This document shows, piece after piece, positions 15,897-24,009 of a stretch of 37,929 bases of DNA. The notes beneath the pieces were generated by a model, which worked only from the letters and a program-made list of their open reading frames with translations, did not search any database and was not told the origin of the DNA. Every line of letters starts with the position of its first letter. Position 1 is the stretch's first letter. Origin of the DNA: Ruminococcus sp. (GTDB taxonomy: Bacteria; Bacillota; Clostridia; Oscillospirales; Ruminococcaceae); contig NZ_JAILNU010000019.1 in the NCBI RefSeq assembly GCF_024691275.1, positions 1 through 37,929 of the forward strand. Direction: 5' to 3'. The translations under genes and the position numbers were made by a program.

Positions 15897-17477
15897 TCAC
15901 ACTCCCACACTGACCTCACTGCCATCTCTGAACCGGAATACAATCCGTTCCTTGCTGCATACCGTCAACTTATCCAGCATGGAGACCCAGAGTAATTCAT
16001 CGAATTCATCTACCGGTTCCAATTTTTCAAACTCATGCCGGAAACGTTTGATCGTCTCACGGCGCACCTCCCGGTCATTGATCTCACGTGCAATCCGCTG
16101 CTGCTCCTGCGTCAGTTCGTTATATCGTTCTATGATTGCTTCCCGCTTTTTACTATACTCTTTTTGATCAAGCGTGACTGTAGCATTCTGCTCTATCAGA
16201 TCTTCATTCTGCATTTCAAGCTCTGCCATTTCCGCTTCGATAGCGGACAGCTTTTCTTTCAATTTATCTGTAAAAAGGACAGTTCCTATAATATCATCGT
16301 AGCTGTCCAGAATGTCCAAACGCTGCGCTATGAGTTGATTGACAGCAGTCACAAATAGATGTTTTACTTGTTCTTCGGTTAAATGCGGTGTCTTGCATTT
16401 ACCTTTTTCCTTGTCATATTTCTGATTGCAGCGCCAGATCACCTTGCGGTATTTATCGTTACTGTGCCATACTTTCTGACCGTATCCCCCGCCGCAGTCT
16501 CCGCAGCAGATCTTTCCTGAAAGGATACTCACCCCGGATTTTCTATTGGCGGTTCCGTAGGCAGCCAATAGTCTCTGCACATGATCAAATACTTCGGGTT
16601 CAATGATTGCTTCATGATCGCCTTTGACGTAATATTGCGGTACTTCTCCTCTGTTGATCTTCTCTTTCTTTGTAAGGAAGTCCGGAGTATACGTTTTCTG
16701 TAGCAGTGCATCGCCTTTGTATTTTTCATTTTTCAGAATACGGGCAATGCCGCCTAATCTCCAGTTTTTCTTTCCGGTCATGGTAGGAATCCCATCTTTT
16801 GTCAAAGCAGCAGCAATCTGTGTACAGGTATATCCCCTCAGAAACATGCTGAAAATTCTGCGGACAATCACTGCCTGTTCCTCATTGATCACAAGTCCAC
16901 CATCCGGTCCCTTGTCATATCCTAGAAAATTGGAATAGGCAAGGGATACTTTTCCATCTTCCATATTCTTACGCTGACCCCAGCGGACGTTCTCGGAGAT
17001 CGAACGGCTTTCCTCCTGGGCGATGGATGACATAATGGTCAGGAGCAATTCGCCTTTGGAATCGAATGTCCAGATGTTTTCCTTTTCAAAATAACACTCC
17101 ACCCCATATTCCTTCAGCTCACGGATCGTCGTCAGAGAATCAACGGTATTGCGGGCAAATCGGCTGACAGATTTGGTAATAATCAGGTCGATCTTGCCAG
17201 CCAGAGCGTCTGATACCATTGCTTTAAACGCCTCTCTGCCCTTCGTGTTCAAACCGCTGATGCCTTCATCCGCGTACACATTGACAAATTCCCAGTCCTC
17301 TCGGCTCTGGATGTAATTGGTGTAATAGCTGACCTGCGCTGCATAGGACGTCTGCTGCTGCTCCTGCTCAGTCGAGACACGCGCATATGCTGCTACCCGC
17401 CGTTTGCGGGAAGTATCAGCAGCTTCTGCTGAAGATAAGCTATTTAGTTTCGCCGGTATTGTAGTGACATTTTTCAT
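15897..17477 (-). CDS. large serine recombinase (integrase type)
   Basis: Predicted 526 residues with the standard large-serine-recombinase layout. The resolvase catalytic domain is about 25-170, with the nucleophile Ser35 in YARVSTEQE and the conserved SRFARNT and EESRSISENVRWG blocks. One recombinase domain (about 185-305, FLGYDKGPDGGLVINEEQA), a zinc ribbon (about 320-360, CCGDCGGGY...WRC...GKCKTP), a coiled coil (about 395-480) and a C-terminal tail follow. Such enzymes integrate and excise phages and mobile elements at short att sites. Its ATG overlaps the stop of the upstream recombinase by four bases, so the two are translationally coupled and probably work together. It is the last gene of the operon, at the left edge of the element. 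Confidence 0.95.
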   Translation of the reverse strand: MKNVTTIPAKLNSLSSAEAADTSRKRRVAAYARVSTEQEQQQTSYAAQVSYYTNYIQSREDWEFVNVYADEGISGLNTKGREAFKAMVSDALAGKIDLIITKSVSRFARNTVDSLTTIRELKEYGVECYFEKENIWTFDSKGELLLTIMSSIAQEESRSISENVRWGQRKNMEDGKVSLAYSNFLGYDKGPDGGLVINEEQAVIVRRIFSMFLRGYTCTQIAAALTKDGIPTMTGKKNWRLGGIARILKNEKYKGDALLQKTYTPDFLTKKEKINRGEVPQYYVKGDHEAIIEPEVFDHVQRLLAAYGTANRKSGVSILSGKICCGDCGGGYGQKVWHSNDKYRKVIWRCNQKYDKEKGKCKTPHLTEEQVKHLFVTAVNQLIAQRLDILDSYDDIIGTVLFTDKLKEKLSAIEAEMAELEMQNEDLIEQNATVTLDQKEYSKKREAIIERYNELTQEQQRIAREINDREVRRETIKRFRHEFEKLEPVDEFDELLWVSMLDKLTVCSKERIVFRFRDGSEVSVGV

Positions 17478-19765
17478 TTCAGTTTCAAGCCCTTTCTATG
17501 TTGATGTTCTTCTCTGAACCTTCGCTCTGCCCTGACCTTTTCATAGGTCCCCTTATCCAGAATAGGCTCGGCAACAGCAGGGAATTCCGGATCATAGCAA
17601 TCGTTAAGCACCATATTCCGGACTGAGATGTGGATAAAAGGATGTCCTTTGATCGTCCGATACCCTCTCGCGTACAATGCATCCGCAATGTCAACCAGAT
17701 ACGCATGCTCCAGATACATTCTGAATGCCAGCCGGACTGCCTCTGCTTCATGCGGATCAATGACGAACCCAGTCCCTTTCTTCTTGTAGCCCAGAATACG
17801 CTTCTGCATTCCTTTTCCATACTTATGTGCTGCTCTGAATGCATGCTCCGCCTTGATACTTTCATAGGTTTCTGAATCCAGAATCGATTCAGTTACAGCA
17901 GGGTTGGCGGGATCATAGAAATCATTCACAATCACAGCCTGAGCTGTTTTATTTGTGAATGCTCTGTCTCTGACTGTTTTGTACCCCTTGGCGTTCAGTT
18001 CAGCAGCGATAGCAGTATATTCCTCATGATCCAGATACAGTTTGAAAATGTACCTGACTGTTTCTGCGCCTACTGGATCAACCACAACAGAGCCATTCTC
18101 CAATCGATAGCCCAGTACATGGTTCCTATACATTTCACCCCGCCGTTTTCGCTCTTCCTGTGCAAGGCGGAATGTATCCCGGTCAATGATAGCCTCGTGT
18201 ACATCTGTAAAAAGATACTGCGGAAGTTCCCCACGGTTTCGCTTCTTTTGGATATCACCTTCCGCATGGAATTTTTGCAGCAGCAAATCACCAGTGTATA
18301 CTTCAAAATCAAGAATCACATCAATTCTCTGGCCGTCAAAAAGAGCTCCGAATGTTGTACGCTTTCCCTCAGCATTCAGTTTCTTAGCAATTTCACTGGT
18401 ACCTGTGCCTTCCAGAAACAAGAGGAATATTTCTCTGATGATCTCTGCTTCTTCCGGAACGATCATATACCGTCCAAGTTCATCATCAAATTGGTACCCG
18501 AGTATACGTTTATTGGATACCGGTACCTTCCCATTCAGATGATTCTTGGGCTTGTGTTTCTCGCGGAATTTCCGTTCAGCCATAATCTTTTCATAGGTTT
18601 CCTCATCAAATAAGTGCTCATTCACATCCGGGTTATCCGGGGCATAAAAATCATTTTGCACGATATTTGCAATTGTATTTTGTCTGAAATTCTTTTCTCT
18701 GTGCGTCCTAACACCCATTTTATTCATTTCAGATTCGATCTGGAGTAGCGGAATATGTTCCAGATATTTCTTGAATATCCATTTCACATATTCCGTTTCT
18801 ACGGGATCAAGTACATACTTTCCGTTTTCCGGATGATAACCCAGATAGCGGTCTGCGTAAAACTTTCCCCGCCGTTTCTTTTCTTCCTGCACGCGGTCGA
18901 AAGTTTCCTGATCAATGATTGCTTCATGCGTCCCTGAACAAAGAAACTGTGGAAGTTCTCCCTTGTTTTTCTTCTGCTTCTTTGTAAGATGACTTTCGAC
19001 ATAGGATTTTTGCAAAAGGCGATTACCAGTGTAGATTTCATTACTGAGAATCACATGGATCCTTTCATATTCAAATTGCTTGCCAAAGGTTGTTTGTTTC
19101 CCTTCGGCTTTCAGCTTCTTTAAGATGTCGCCTGTACTTTTTCCGTCAAGGTACATTGTGATAATCTCTCTGACAATCGCCGCTTCTTCAGGAATAATGA
19201 CATAGTTTTTCAGTTCCGGATCGTATCTGTAGCCAAGCACATGCTGGTGAGATATTGTATACTCGCCCTTGGCATAGCGCTTTCGGATACCCCATTTCAC
19301 GTTTTCCGAAATAGATCTTGATTCCTCCTGTGCAAAACTTGCAAGAATGGTCAGCATGAATTCGCCTTCCTTGCTGAGTGAACTTATATGCTCTTTCTCA
19401 AATTGTACCTCGACCCCCAGTTCTCTCAGATGACGTATGGTGTTAAGCAAATCCACAGTATTCCGGGCAAATCGGCTAATGCTCTTGCATAGAATAATAT
19501 CAATAGAACCTTCCTCGCAGGCTTGAATCATTTCCTGAAACGAATGACGTTGTTTGATGCCGGTTCCGGAGATACCCTTATCCGCATAGACTCCAGCATA
19601 AATCCAGTCAGGATTGCTCTGAATCAGTTTACTGTAATAGCTGACCTGTGCTTCCACAGAACGCATCATAGGGTCATTGTTCACTGAAACACGCGCATAG
19701 GCGGCGACACGTTTCTTTGGCATAAAAAGCGATTTCACCGGGGCAATCGTAATGACTTCCTTCAT
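17474..19765 (-). CDS. serine recombinase with five tandem recombinase-type repeats
   Basis: Predicted 763 residues. The N-terminal resolvase domain (about 18-165) has Ser27 in AYARVSVNND, SRFARNTVD and EESRSISENVKWG, so it looks catalytically intact. It is followed not by one but by five recombinase-like units, at about 176-300, 307-402, 420-542, 549-645 and 656-752. Each opens with [VYI]LGY and has a D/IP-x-E-A-x-x-V-R-x-I-F...YL helix. Units 1 and 3 are long (with TG-x-LLQK and THEAIID-x-x-TF); units 2, 4 and 5 are short (ending NDFYDP-NP...D-x-x-TYE). The pattern is A-B-A-B-B. The usual zinc ribbon and coiled coil are absent. AAGGAG supports the ATG at 19765, which overlaps the upstream stop (ATGA). 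Confidence 0.94.
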   Translation of the reverse strand: MKEVITIAPVKSLFMPKKRVAAYARVSVNNDPMMRSVEAQVSYYSKLIQSNPDWIYAGVYADKGISGTGIKQRHSFQEMIQACEEGSIDIILCKSISRFARNTVDLLNTIRHLRELGVEVQFEKEHISSLSKEGEFMLTILASFAQEESRSISENVKWGIRKRYAKGEYTISHQHVLGYRYDPELKNYVIIPEEAAIVREIITMYLDGKSTGDILKKLKAEGKQTTFGKQFEYERIHVILSNEIYTGNRLLQKSYVESHLTKKQKKNKGELPQFLCSGTHEAIIDQETFDRVQEEKKRRGKFYADRYLGYHPENGKYVLDPVETEYVKWIFKKYLEHIPLLQIESEMNKMGVRTHREKNFRQNTIANIVQNDFYAPDNPDVNEHLFDEETYEKIMAERKFREKHKPKNHLNGKVPVSNKRILGYQFDDELGRYMIVPEEAEIIREIFLLFLEGTGTSEIAKKLNAEGKRTTFGALFDGQRIDVILDFEVYTGDLLLQKFHAEGDIQKKRNRGELPQYLFTDVHEAIIDRDTFRLAQEERKRRGEMYRNHVLGYRLENGSVVVDPVGAETVRYIFKLYLDHEEYTAIAAELNAKGYKTVRDRAFTNKTAQAVIVNDFYDPANPAVTESILDSETYESIKAEHAFRAAHKYGKGMQKRILGYKKKGTGFVIDPHEAEAVRLAFRMYLEHAYLVDIADALYARGYRTIKGHPFIHISVRNMVLNDCYDPEFPAVAEPILDKGTYEKVRAERRFREEHQHRKGLKLK

Positions 19766-20190
19766 GCTGTTCTCCTTCCGAAACGATCCTTGATATAGCA
19801 TTCGTGGCAGCAATACTTCCGTTCCTTATCTCCATAGGCTGTGAATTCTTTGCCGCAGGCAGCGCATGTGAAAGAATAGACTGCTTTTCGTTCTACCTGA
19901 TCGAGGTGTTCATTCCACCATTTCAGACGGCAGGCGGTTGAACAGAACACCTTTTTTCTTGTATGTGCTGTATGCGTAATTGGTACACCACAGCATTTGC
20001 AGACAATTTTTTCTGTCTCTGTTTTTGTCGTGATAACTTCATCATATTGAACTGGCTGACTCGTGATTCTGTTGCGTTGGCAAAAGCCCTTGACCGTGCT
20101 GACGGTGATTCCCAGCTCATTGGCTATTCTTTGGTAACCATGCCCCTGTTTTCTAAGGGTAGTCACGGATGCCTTCTGATCTGTTGTCAT
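19762..20190 (-). CDS. HTH plus double zinc-ribbon protein of the recombinase operon
   Basis: Predicted 142 residues. An HTH of the sigma-region-4/Hin type (about 12-38, YQRIANELGITVSTVKGFCQRN) is followed by two four-Cys zinc-binding units. These are C64/C67...C83/C87 (after KIVCKCCG) and C109/C112...C128/C131 (FTCAACGKEF...YCCHECY). Small HTH/zinc proteins are often found just upstream of Firmicutes serine recombinases and may act as regulator or directionality factor; that role is inference. GGGGG lies seven bases before the ATG. Its stop overlaps the start of the five-repeat recombinase. Confidence 0.8.
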   Translation of the reverse strand: MTTDQKASVTTLRKQGHGYQRIANELGITVSTVKGFCQRNRITSQPVQYDEVITTKTETEKIVCKCCGVPITHTAHTRKKVFCSTACRLKWWNEHLDQVERKAVYSFTCAACGKEFTAYGDKERKYCCHECYIKDRFGRRTA

Positions 20191-20274
20191 GTGCGTTCCC
20201 CCTGTTTTCAGTTCAAAAGCGTTTTAGAATTTAGCTTCTGTCGTATACCATATTGCCATAAAGCAGCCGATTTA

Positions 20275-20469
20275 TCAAGTGTTTTCGGAGATAAACGCTG
20301 ACAAAGCCGGCTGATATTTCTGCCTGAGAATTGTATCAATTTGCTTCAATTCAGATTGCTTTATTAAACCCATTTTCAGCAGTCGTTTTGAATGAGCAAG
20401 TTGTAAACGATATTCTGTTTCACGTTTCATGAGATTGTTATCCTCCTTGTTTTCTGTTTCATACTGCAT
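20275..20469 (-). CDS. small SHOCT-like protein
   Basis: Predicted 64 residues: a polar N-terminus, then LLKMGLIKQSELKQIDTILR, which resembles the SHOCT motif (a short helix pair often at the ends of larger proteins). First gene of the recombinase operon after the capsid-side terminator. GAGGGGG lies before the ATG at 20469; the open frame extends upstream without a better start. Function unknown. Small proteins of this kind are often seen beside serine recombinases in integrative elements. Confidence 0.6.
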   Translation of the reverse strand: MQYETENKEDNNLMKRETEYRLQLAHSKRLLKMGLIKQSELKQIDTILRQKYQPALSAFISENT

Positions 20470-20503
20470 TTCATTACCCCCTCTACTGTACATCGAACAT
20501 ATC

Positions 20504-20546
20504 TGAAAAAAAGAGCCTGCAGCGTATCCGACATCCACAGGCTCTC
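20504..20546 (-). terminator. terminator between the head genes and the recombinase operon
   Basis: GAGCCTG/CAGGCTC with an 18-base loop, followed by TTTTTTTC on the minus strand. Confidence 0.85.
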
Positions 20547-20567
20547 AAAGCTGCACATTTTACTGTT

Positions 20568-20627
20568 TTATTTTCGGTCAGCATCGCCAATTGACAGGCA
20601 CATGAAAAAGCAGTATAATAGGTGCAT
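20568..20627 (-). CDS. possible 19-residue mini-ORF after the capsid gene
   Basis: GGAGGTGATGCCT precedes ATG, then MHLLYCFFMCLSIGDADRK and a stop, just before the terminator. The strong ribosome-binding site and the recurring GATGCCTATG context suggest it is translated. The peptide is hydrophobic and unrecognised. Confidence 0.35.
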   Translation of the reverse strand: MHLLYCFFMCLSIGDADRK

Positions 20628-20660
20628 AGGCATCACCTCCATCCTGCAAAAAGCGTATCA

Positions 20661-21860
20661 TCAGCCGTTATTTGCAGCGGTACCCTTCATCTTCATGATC
20701 TGCACAGCTTCGGGGAGAACGAGCTTTCCATCCACGCGCTCCTTGCAGACGAAAGCGACCTGACCGACGCCTGCATACAGCTCATGCAGTGCGGCGAAAG
20801 AACGCACGCCGCGATCACCGATGTTGTAGTAGCTCATATCGCCGAATGCAAGCACAGGCTTACCAGCAGCGACAGCCGGCACAAATGCGGAAGTGTACAC
20901 GGGATAGCCGAGCAGACAGTCAGGCTCACTGGCGGTCAGCGCAGGCTGCCACAGATACTGCCCGGTGCTGTCCTTCAGCTTGCGAATGGCGGCAAGGGTG
21001 GAATCCGCAGTCAGGAAAACAGCGTTGGTGCGGTACGGACGCTTCAGCTTGTAGATCAGATCGATGATCTCATCCGCCTCGATCTTGTTACCCGCAGTCG
21101 TGATACCTACCTCGCCGCTGGTCAGAATACCGGTCGGCTTGCTGATGCCGTCACCGATGACCATTGCTTCCTCTTCGCTGTTGGCAAGCGCACGGGAGAA
21201 GGAATTGATAAGCCAGCCCTCCAGATCGTAGGAGTGGTCAGCAAGAAGCTCCTCGGAGACCTTCACAGCGACCGACAGCTTGTACGCATCAAGGATGATC
21301 TGGCTGAACTGCAGATCAGAGAATACCAGCTCGCCGCCTTCCTCGATCCAGGATGCAGCAGGCTTGGACGCCGCGACATTGATCTTGCGCTCGCCGGAGG
21401 TCTGGATGACCGTGCCAAGACTGCGCATCACATTTTCCGCATCGAGCTTTTCAATCAAACGCTCGTCATACTCGTCCGGTACAAGATACCCCCCGGAGGT
21501 ATCCGTACCCTCGGTCAGTACATTGCTCACCTGACGGAAGTTACTGCGGAGCGCAGTCAGGAAACTGTGCTTGTACGCATCGGACGCACGCCCGGTCTTG
21601 GTGTCGATTGCGCTGCCGGGAATATTCGTCAGCGGCGAACCGACCGGACGGGAAAGCTCCGCTTCAAGCGCGGCACTTCGCTCCATACGCTCGATCTCCT
21701 TGCCGAGTGCGATGATCTCCGCTTCCATGCGGTCGTAGACTGCGCTGTCCTCCGCAGACAGCATGCCGTTTTCGGTCCGGTGAGAATCCAGAAATGCTTT
21801 TGCAGCTTCCCAGCTCTTTGCACGGTTCTCACGCAGTTCATTGATGGTGAAGTTTTTCAT
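20661..21860 (-). CDS. HK97-family major capsid protein
   Basis: Predicted 399 residues. The N-terminal coiled-coil scaffold (delta) domain (about 1-80: ENRAKSWEAAKAFL, MEAEIIALGKEIERME) should be removed by the neighbouring protease. The HK97-fold body follows (about 100-399), recognisable from TEGTDTSGGYLVPDEYDERL, the E-loop/P-domain stretch (KPAASWIEEGGELVFSDLQF) and NSEEEAMVIGDGISKPTGIL. It forms the shell of a tailed-phage-type head. GGAG six bases before the ATG at 21860 fixes the start, 25 codons inside the longest open frame. Last structural gene of the head module. A hairpin with a T tract separates it from the protease gene. Confidence 0.95.
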   Translation of the reverse strand: MKNFTINELRENRAKSWEAAKAFLDSHRTENGMLSAEDSAVYDRMEAEIIALGKEIERMERSAALEAELSRPVGSPLTNIPGSAIDTKTGRASDAYKHSFLTALRSNFRQVSNVLTEGTDTSGGYLVPDEYDERLIEKLDAENVMRSLGTVIQTSGERKINVAASKPAASWIEEGGELVFSDLQFSQIILDAYKLSVAVKVSEELLADHSYDLEGWLINSFSRALANSEEEAMVIGDGISKPTGILTSGEVGITTAGNKIEADEIIDLIYKLKRPYRTNAVFLTADSTLAAIRKLKDSTGQYLWQPALTASEPDCLLGYPVYTSAFVPAVAAGKPVLAFGDMSYYNIGDRGVRSFAALHELYAGVGQVAFVCKERVDGKLVLPEAVQIMKMKGTAANNG

Positions 21861-21935
21861 AATTTGCTCCATTTCTGCCCGAAAAGTGTCGGGCGCACAT
21901 GACGGCGCTGCAATGGAAAGATTTTTGCAGTGCAT

Positions 21936-21964
21936 GAAAAATAGCCCTCCGAAATCGGAGAGCC
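21936..21964 (-). terminator. hairpin with T tract between protease and capsid genes
   Basis: On the minus strand GGCTCTCCGA TTT CGGAGGGCT forms a ten-pair stem with a tiny loop, followed by ATTTTTC, about 76 bases before the capsid start. It could partially terminate, or protect the mRNA upstream of capsid. Confidence 0.6.
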
Positions 21965-22025
21965 AACGAATGATATAAAGAGCAGCAGAGCCAACTACCG
22001 CACTTTATCAGAGGAGTAGTGCCGA

Positions 22026-22709
22026 TTATTTCAGCTTAGCAAGTCTGTCATAATACGGCTGAACTGGTACGGCATCACGCATCATTCTGTTCACAAGTGT
22101 AGCATCCGCTTTCCGCTGTGAGAACAGCACAGAGGAAGTAATTGCACTCATTCTCTGCGTTTCCCGCTCCAGAATGCCGTCTGCAAAGCCGAGTTCAACA
22201 GCTTCGTTGGCATCCATCCACGTTTCGGAATCCATCATCGCAGATAGCTCTTTTCGGCTCAGTCCGGTCTTTTTCTCGTAAGCGTTGATGATGCTTTCCT
22301 TCACAGAATCGAGCATTGCAATTGCCTTTTTCATGTCGGTATGATCGCCCATTGCAACGGTCGCGGGATTGTGGATCATCAGCATCGACACCGGACTCAT
22401 CAGCACCTTTGTACCTGCCATTGCGATCACGCTTGCAGCCGATGCCGCAATGCCGTCAATCTTGACTGTGACATCATGCGGATAGTCCATCAGCATTGTG
22501 TAGATCTGCGCCGCAGCCACGCAGTCGCCGCCCGGCGAGTTGATATACACGGTGATCGGCGCACTGCATGTTTCCAGTTCTGCCCGGAACAGCGCGGGCG
22601 TGATATCGTCCTCGAACCAGCTTTCTTCTGCGATTGTGCCGTTCAGATGCAGGATGTTTTCATCCGCATTTTTTGTCCAGTTCCAGAAGTGTTTACTTGT
22701 TTTCGGCAT
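22026..22709 (-). CDS. ClpP-like prohead maturation protease
   Basis: Predicted 227 residues of the S14 (ClpP) fold used by HK97-like phages to cut the capsid scaffold domain. Catalytic residues are visible: Ser90 in DGIAASAASVIAMAG, His113 in MLMIHNPA, and the Asp in SAMMDSETWMDANEA. The oxyanion stretch INSPGGD is at 56-62. It overlaps the portal gene end by 17 bases and is followed by the capsid, the usual portal-protease-capsid order. Confidence 0.95.
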   Translation of the reverse strand: MPKTSKHFWNWTKNADENILHLNGTIAEESWFEDDITPALFRAELETCSAPITVYINSPGGDCVAAAQIYTMLMDYPHDVTVKIDGIAASAASVIAMAGTKVLMSPVSMLMIHNPATVAMGDHTDMKKAIAMLDSVKESIINAYEKKTGLSRKELSAMMDSETWMDANEAVELGFADGILERETQRMSAITSSVLFSQRKADATLVNRMMRDAVPVQPYYDRLAKLK

Positions 22710-23937
22710 TCACATTCTCCTTTCCGGCATACGCCGCGCCGACCATATCCAGCGGCATCATCGCACCCTGCACCATGAAAATATCTCCGTCCGGAATGAC
22801 ATCCATATTTTCCAACCGGCGCACATCATTCGGGCAGAGAAAGCCGTTGTTGATGCCGACAGCATACGCCTCATAGCGTTCCTTGTGAGAACCGCGCAGC
22901 AAAGCGTCCACGTTGAACCGAATCTCAAATTTCCGCTTGTCATCGTGAGACAGCAGCACCTTCGCCATTGACTGCTCCCATCTAACAAGCCAAGGCATCA
23001 GGCTGTACATGACAAAGTCGATGCTCATCTGCTCGATGTTGTTGAAGGTTGCGCGGTCAAGGTTCTGCACCAGATGAGGCGGCACACGGAAGATACGGCA
23101 TATTTCCTCAACAGTGAATTTGCGTGTTTCCAGAAGCTGTGCATCCTGCGGCGAAATGGAAACAGGTGTGAACGTCATGCCCTCTTCCAGAATTGCAACC
23201 TTTCCGGCATTGCCTGCACCGCCGTATGCCGCGTTCCATGAATCTCGCAGTCGCTCTGGATTTTTAATGAGACCCGGATGCTGTAACACACCGGAGGGTG
23301 CCGCACCGTTGGCGAAAAATCTGCCGGAATAGGTCTCTGCTGCAAGTCCAGCACCGACTGCATTTCTGCACGCGGCAATCGGGCTGAAGCCGACCAGACC
23401 GTCATAACTGAGTCCCGGAATGTGCAGCACATCCTTCGGCATGAGAATGACATGGCTCTGCTCCTGATTCGGCGGTTCACGGTCAAAGCGGTAGTAGCGA
23501 TAGAACAGCTTGCCGCTGTCATCGCGCTCCACACGCATTCGGTTCGGCATCAGCGGATACAGCCCAAGCACCTCGCCCTTGCCGTTCCGCAGAATCTGCG
23601 CGTAGGCGTTTCCGAACAGCAACAAGTGCGTCATAAGCGTTTCGCGGAACACATAGCTTGTCATTTCGGGATTCGGCTCGTCATGCAGCAGAAAAAACAG
23701 CGGATGTTCCTCCGCCTTTTCCCGATTTCCAGCTGTGCCGCGCCGATACAGATGCAACGGCAGACTTGCCACGGATTCCGCAAGCACACGCACACAGGCA
23801 TAGACAGCAGTCATCTGCATTGCCGTGCGCTCATTGACGTGTGTACCTGACGCAGACTGCCCGAAGAAGAATCTGTAGCCCGAACTTGCTGTGCGGTCAT
23901 TGCTTTTGCGTTTGAAAATGCTTTGCAAGATATTCAT
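22693..23937 (-). CDS. HK97-family portal protein
   Basis: Predicted 414 residues. Portal-family blocks are visible: SASGTHVNERTAMQMTAVYA, VRVLAESVASLPLHLYRR, HPLFFLLHDEPNPEMTSYVF, and RVPPHLVQNLDRATFNNIEQ (about 300-320) in the stem region. The portal dodecamer is the vertex through which terminase packs DNA. The start at 23937 has GGAAGATGAT upstream. The open frame extends 16 codons further, but without a site. A tiny ORF (MIV) with its own GGGGGTGAT sits between the large terminase and this gene. Confidence 0.95.
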   Translation of the reverse strand: MNILQSIFKRKSNDRTASSGYRFFFGQSASGTHVNERTAMQMTAVYACVRVLAESVASLPLHLYRRGTAGNREKAEEHPLFFLLHDEPNPEMTSYVFRETLMTHLLLFGNAYAQILRNGKGEVLGLYPLMPNRMRVERDDSGKLFYRYYRFDREPPNQEQSHVILMPKDVLHIPGLSYDGLVGFSPIAACRNAVGAGLAAETYSGRFFANGAAPSGVLQHPGLIKNPERLRDSWNAAYGGAGNAGKVAILEEGMTFTPVSISPQDAQLLETRKFTVEEICRIFRVPPHLVQNLDRATFNNIEQMSIDFVMYSLMPWLVRWEQSMAKVLLSHDDKRKFEIRFNVDALLRGSHKERYEAYAVGINNGFLCPNDVRRLENMDVIPDGDIFMVQGAMMPLDMVGAAYAGKENVNAENK

Positions 23938-23977
23938 TGTATCATCTTCCTTCGATATTGATAATCCTGCTGAAGTT

Positions 23978-23989
23978 TTATACAATCAT
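23978..23989 (-). other. three-codon mini-ORF (MIV) with strong ribosome-binding site
   Basis: GGGGGTGATTGCT precedes ATG ATT GTA TAA between the terminase and portal genes. It resembles the other GATGC-type start modules in the element and may serve re-initiation or coupling. Confidence 0.3.
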
Positions 23990-24009
23990 AGCAATCACCC
24001 CCATTTCAT

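Noticed and set aside
20622..21902. 426-codon plus-strand ORF
   Set aside because: It is antisense to the HK97 capsid gene, has no recognisable motif and no proper ribosome-binding site; an effect of the capsid codon pattern.
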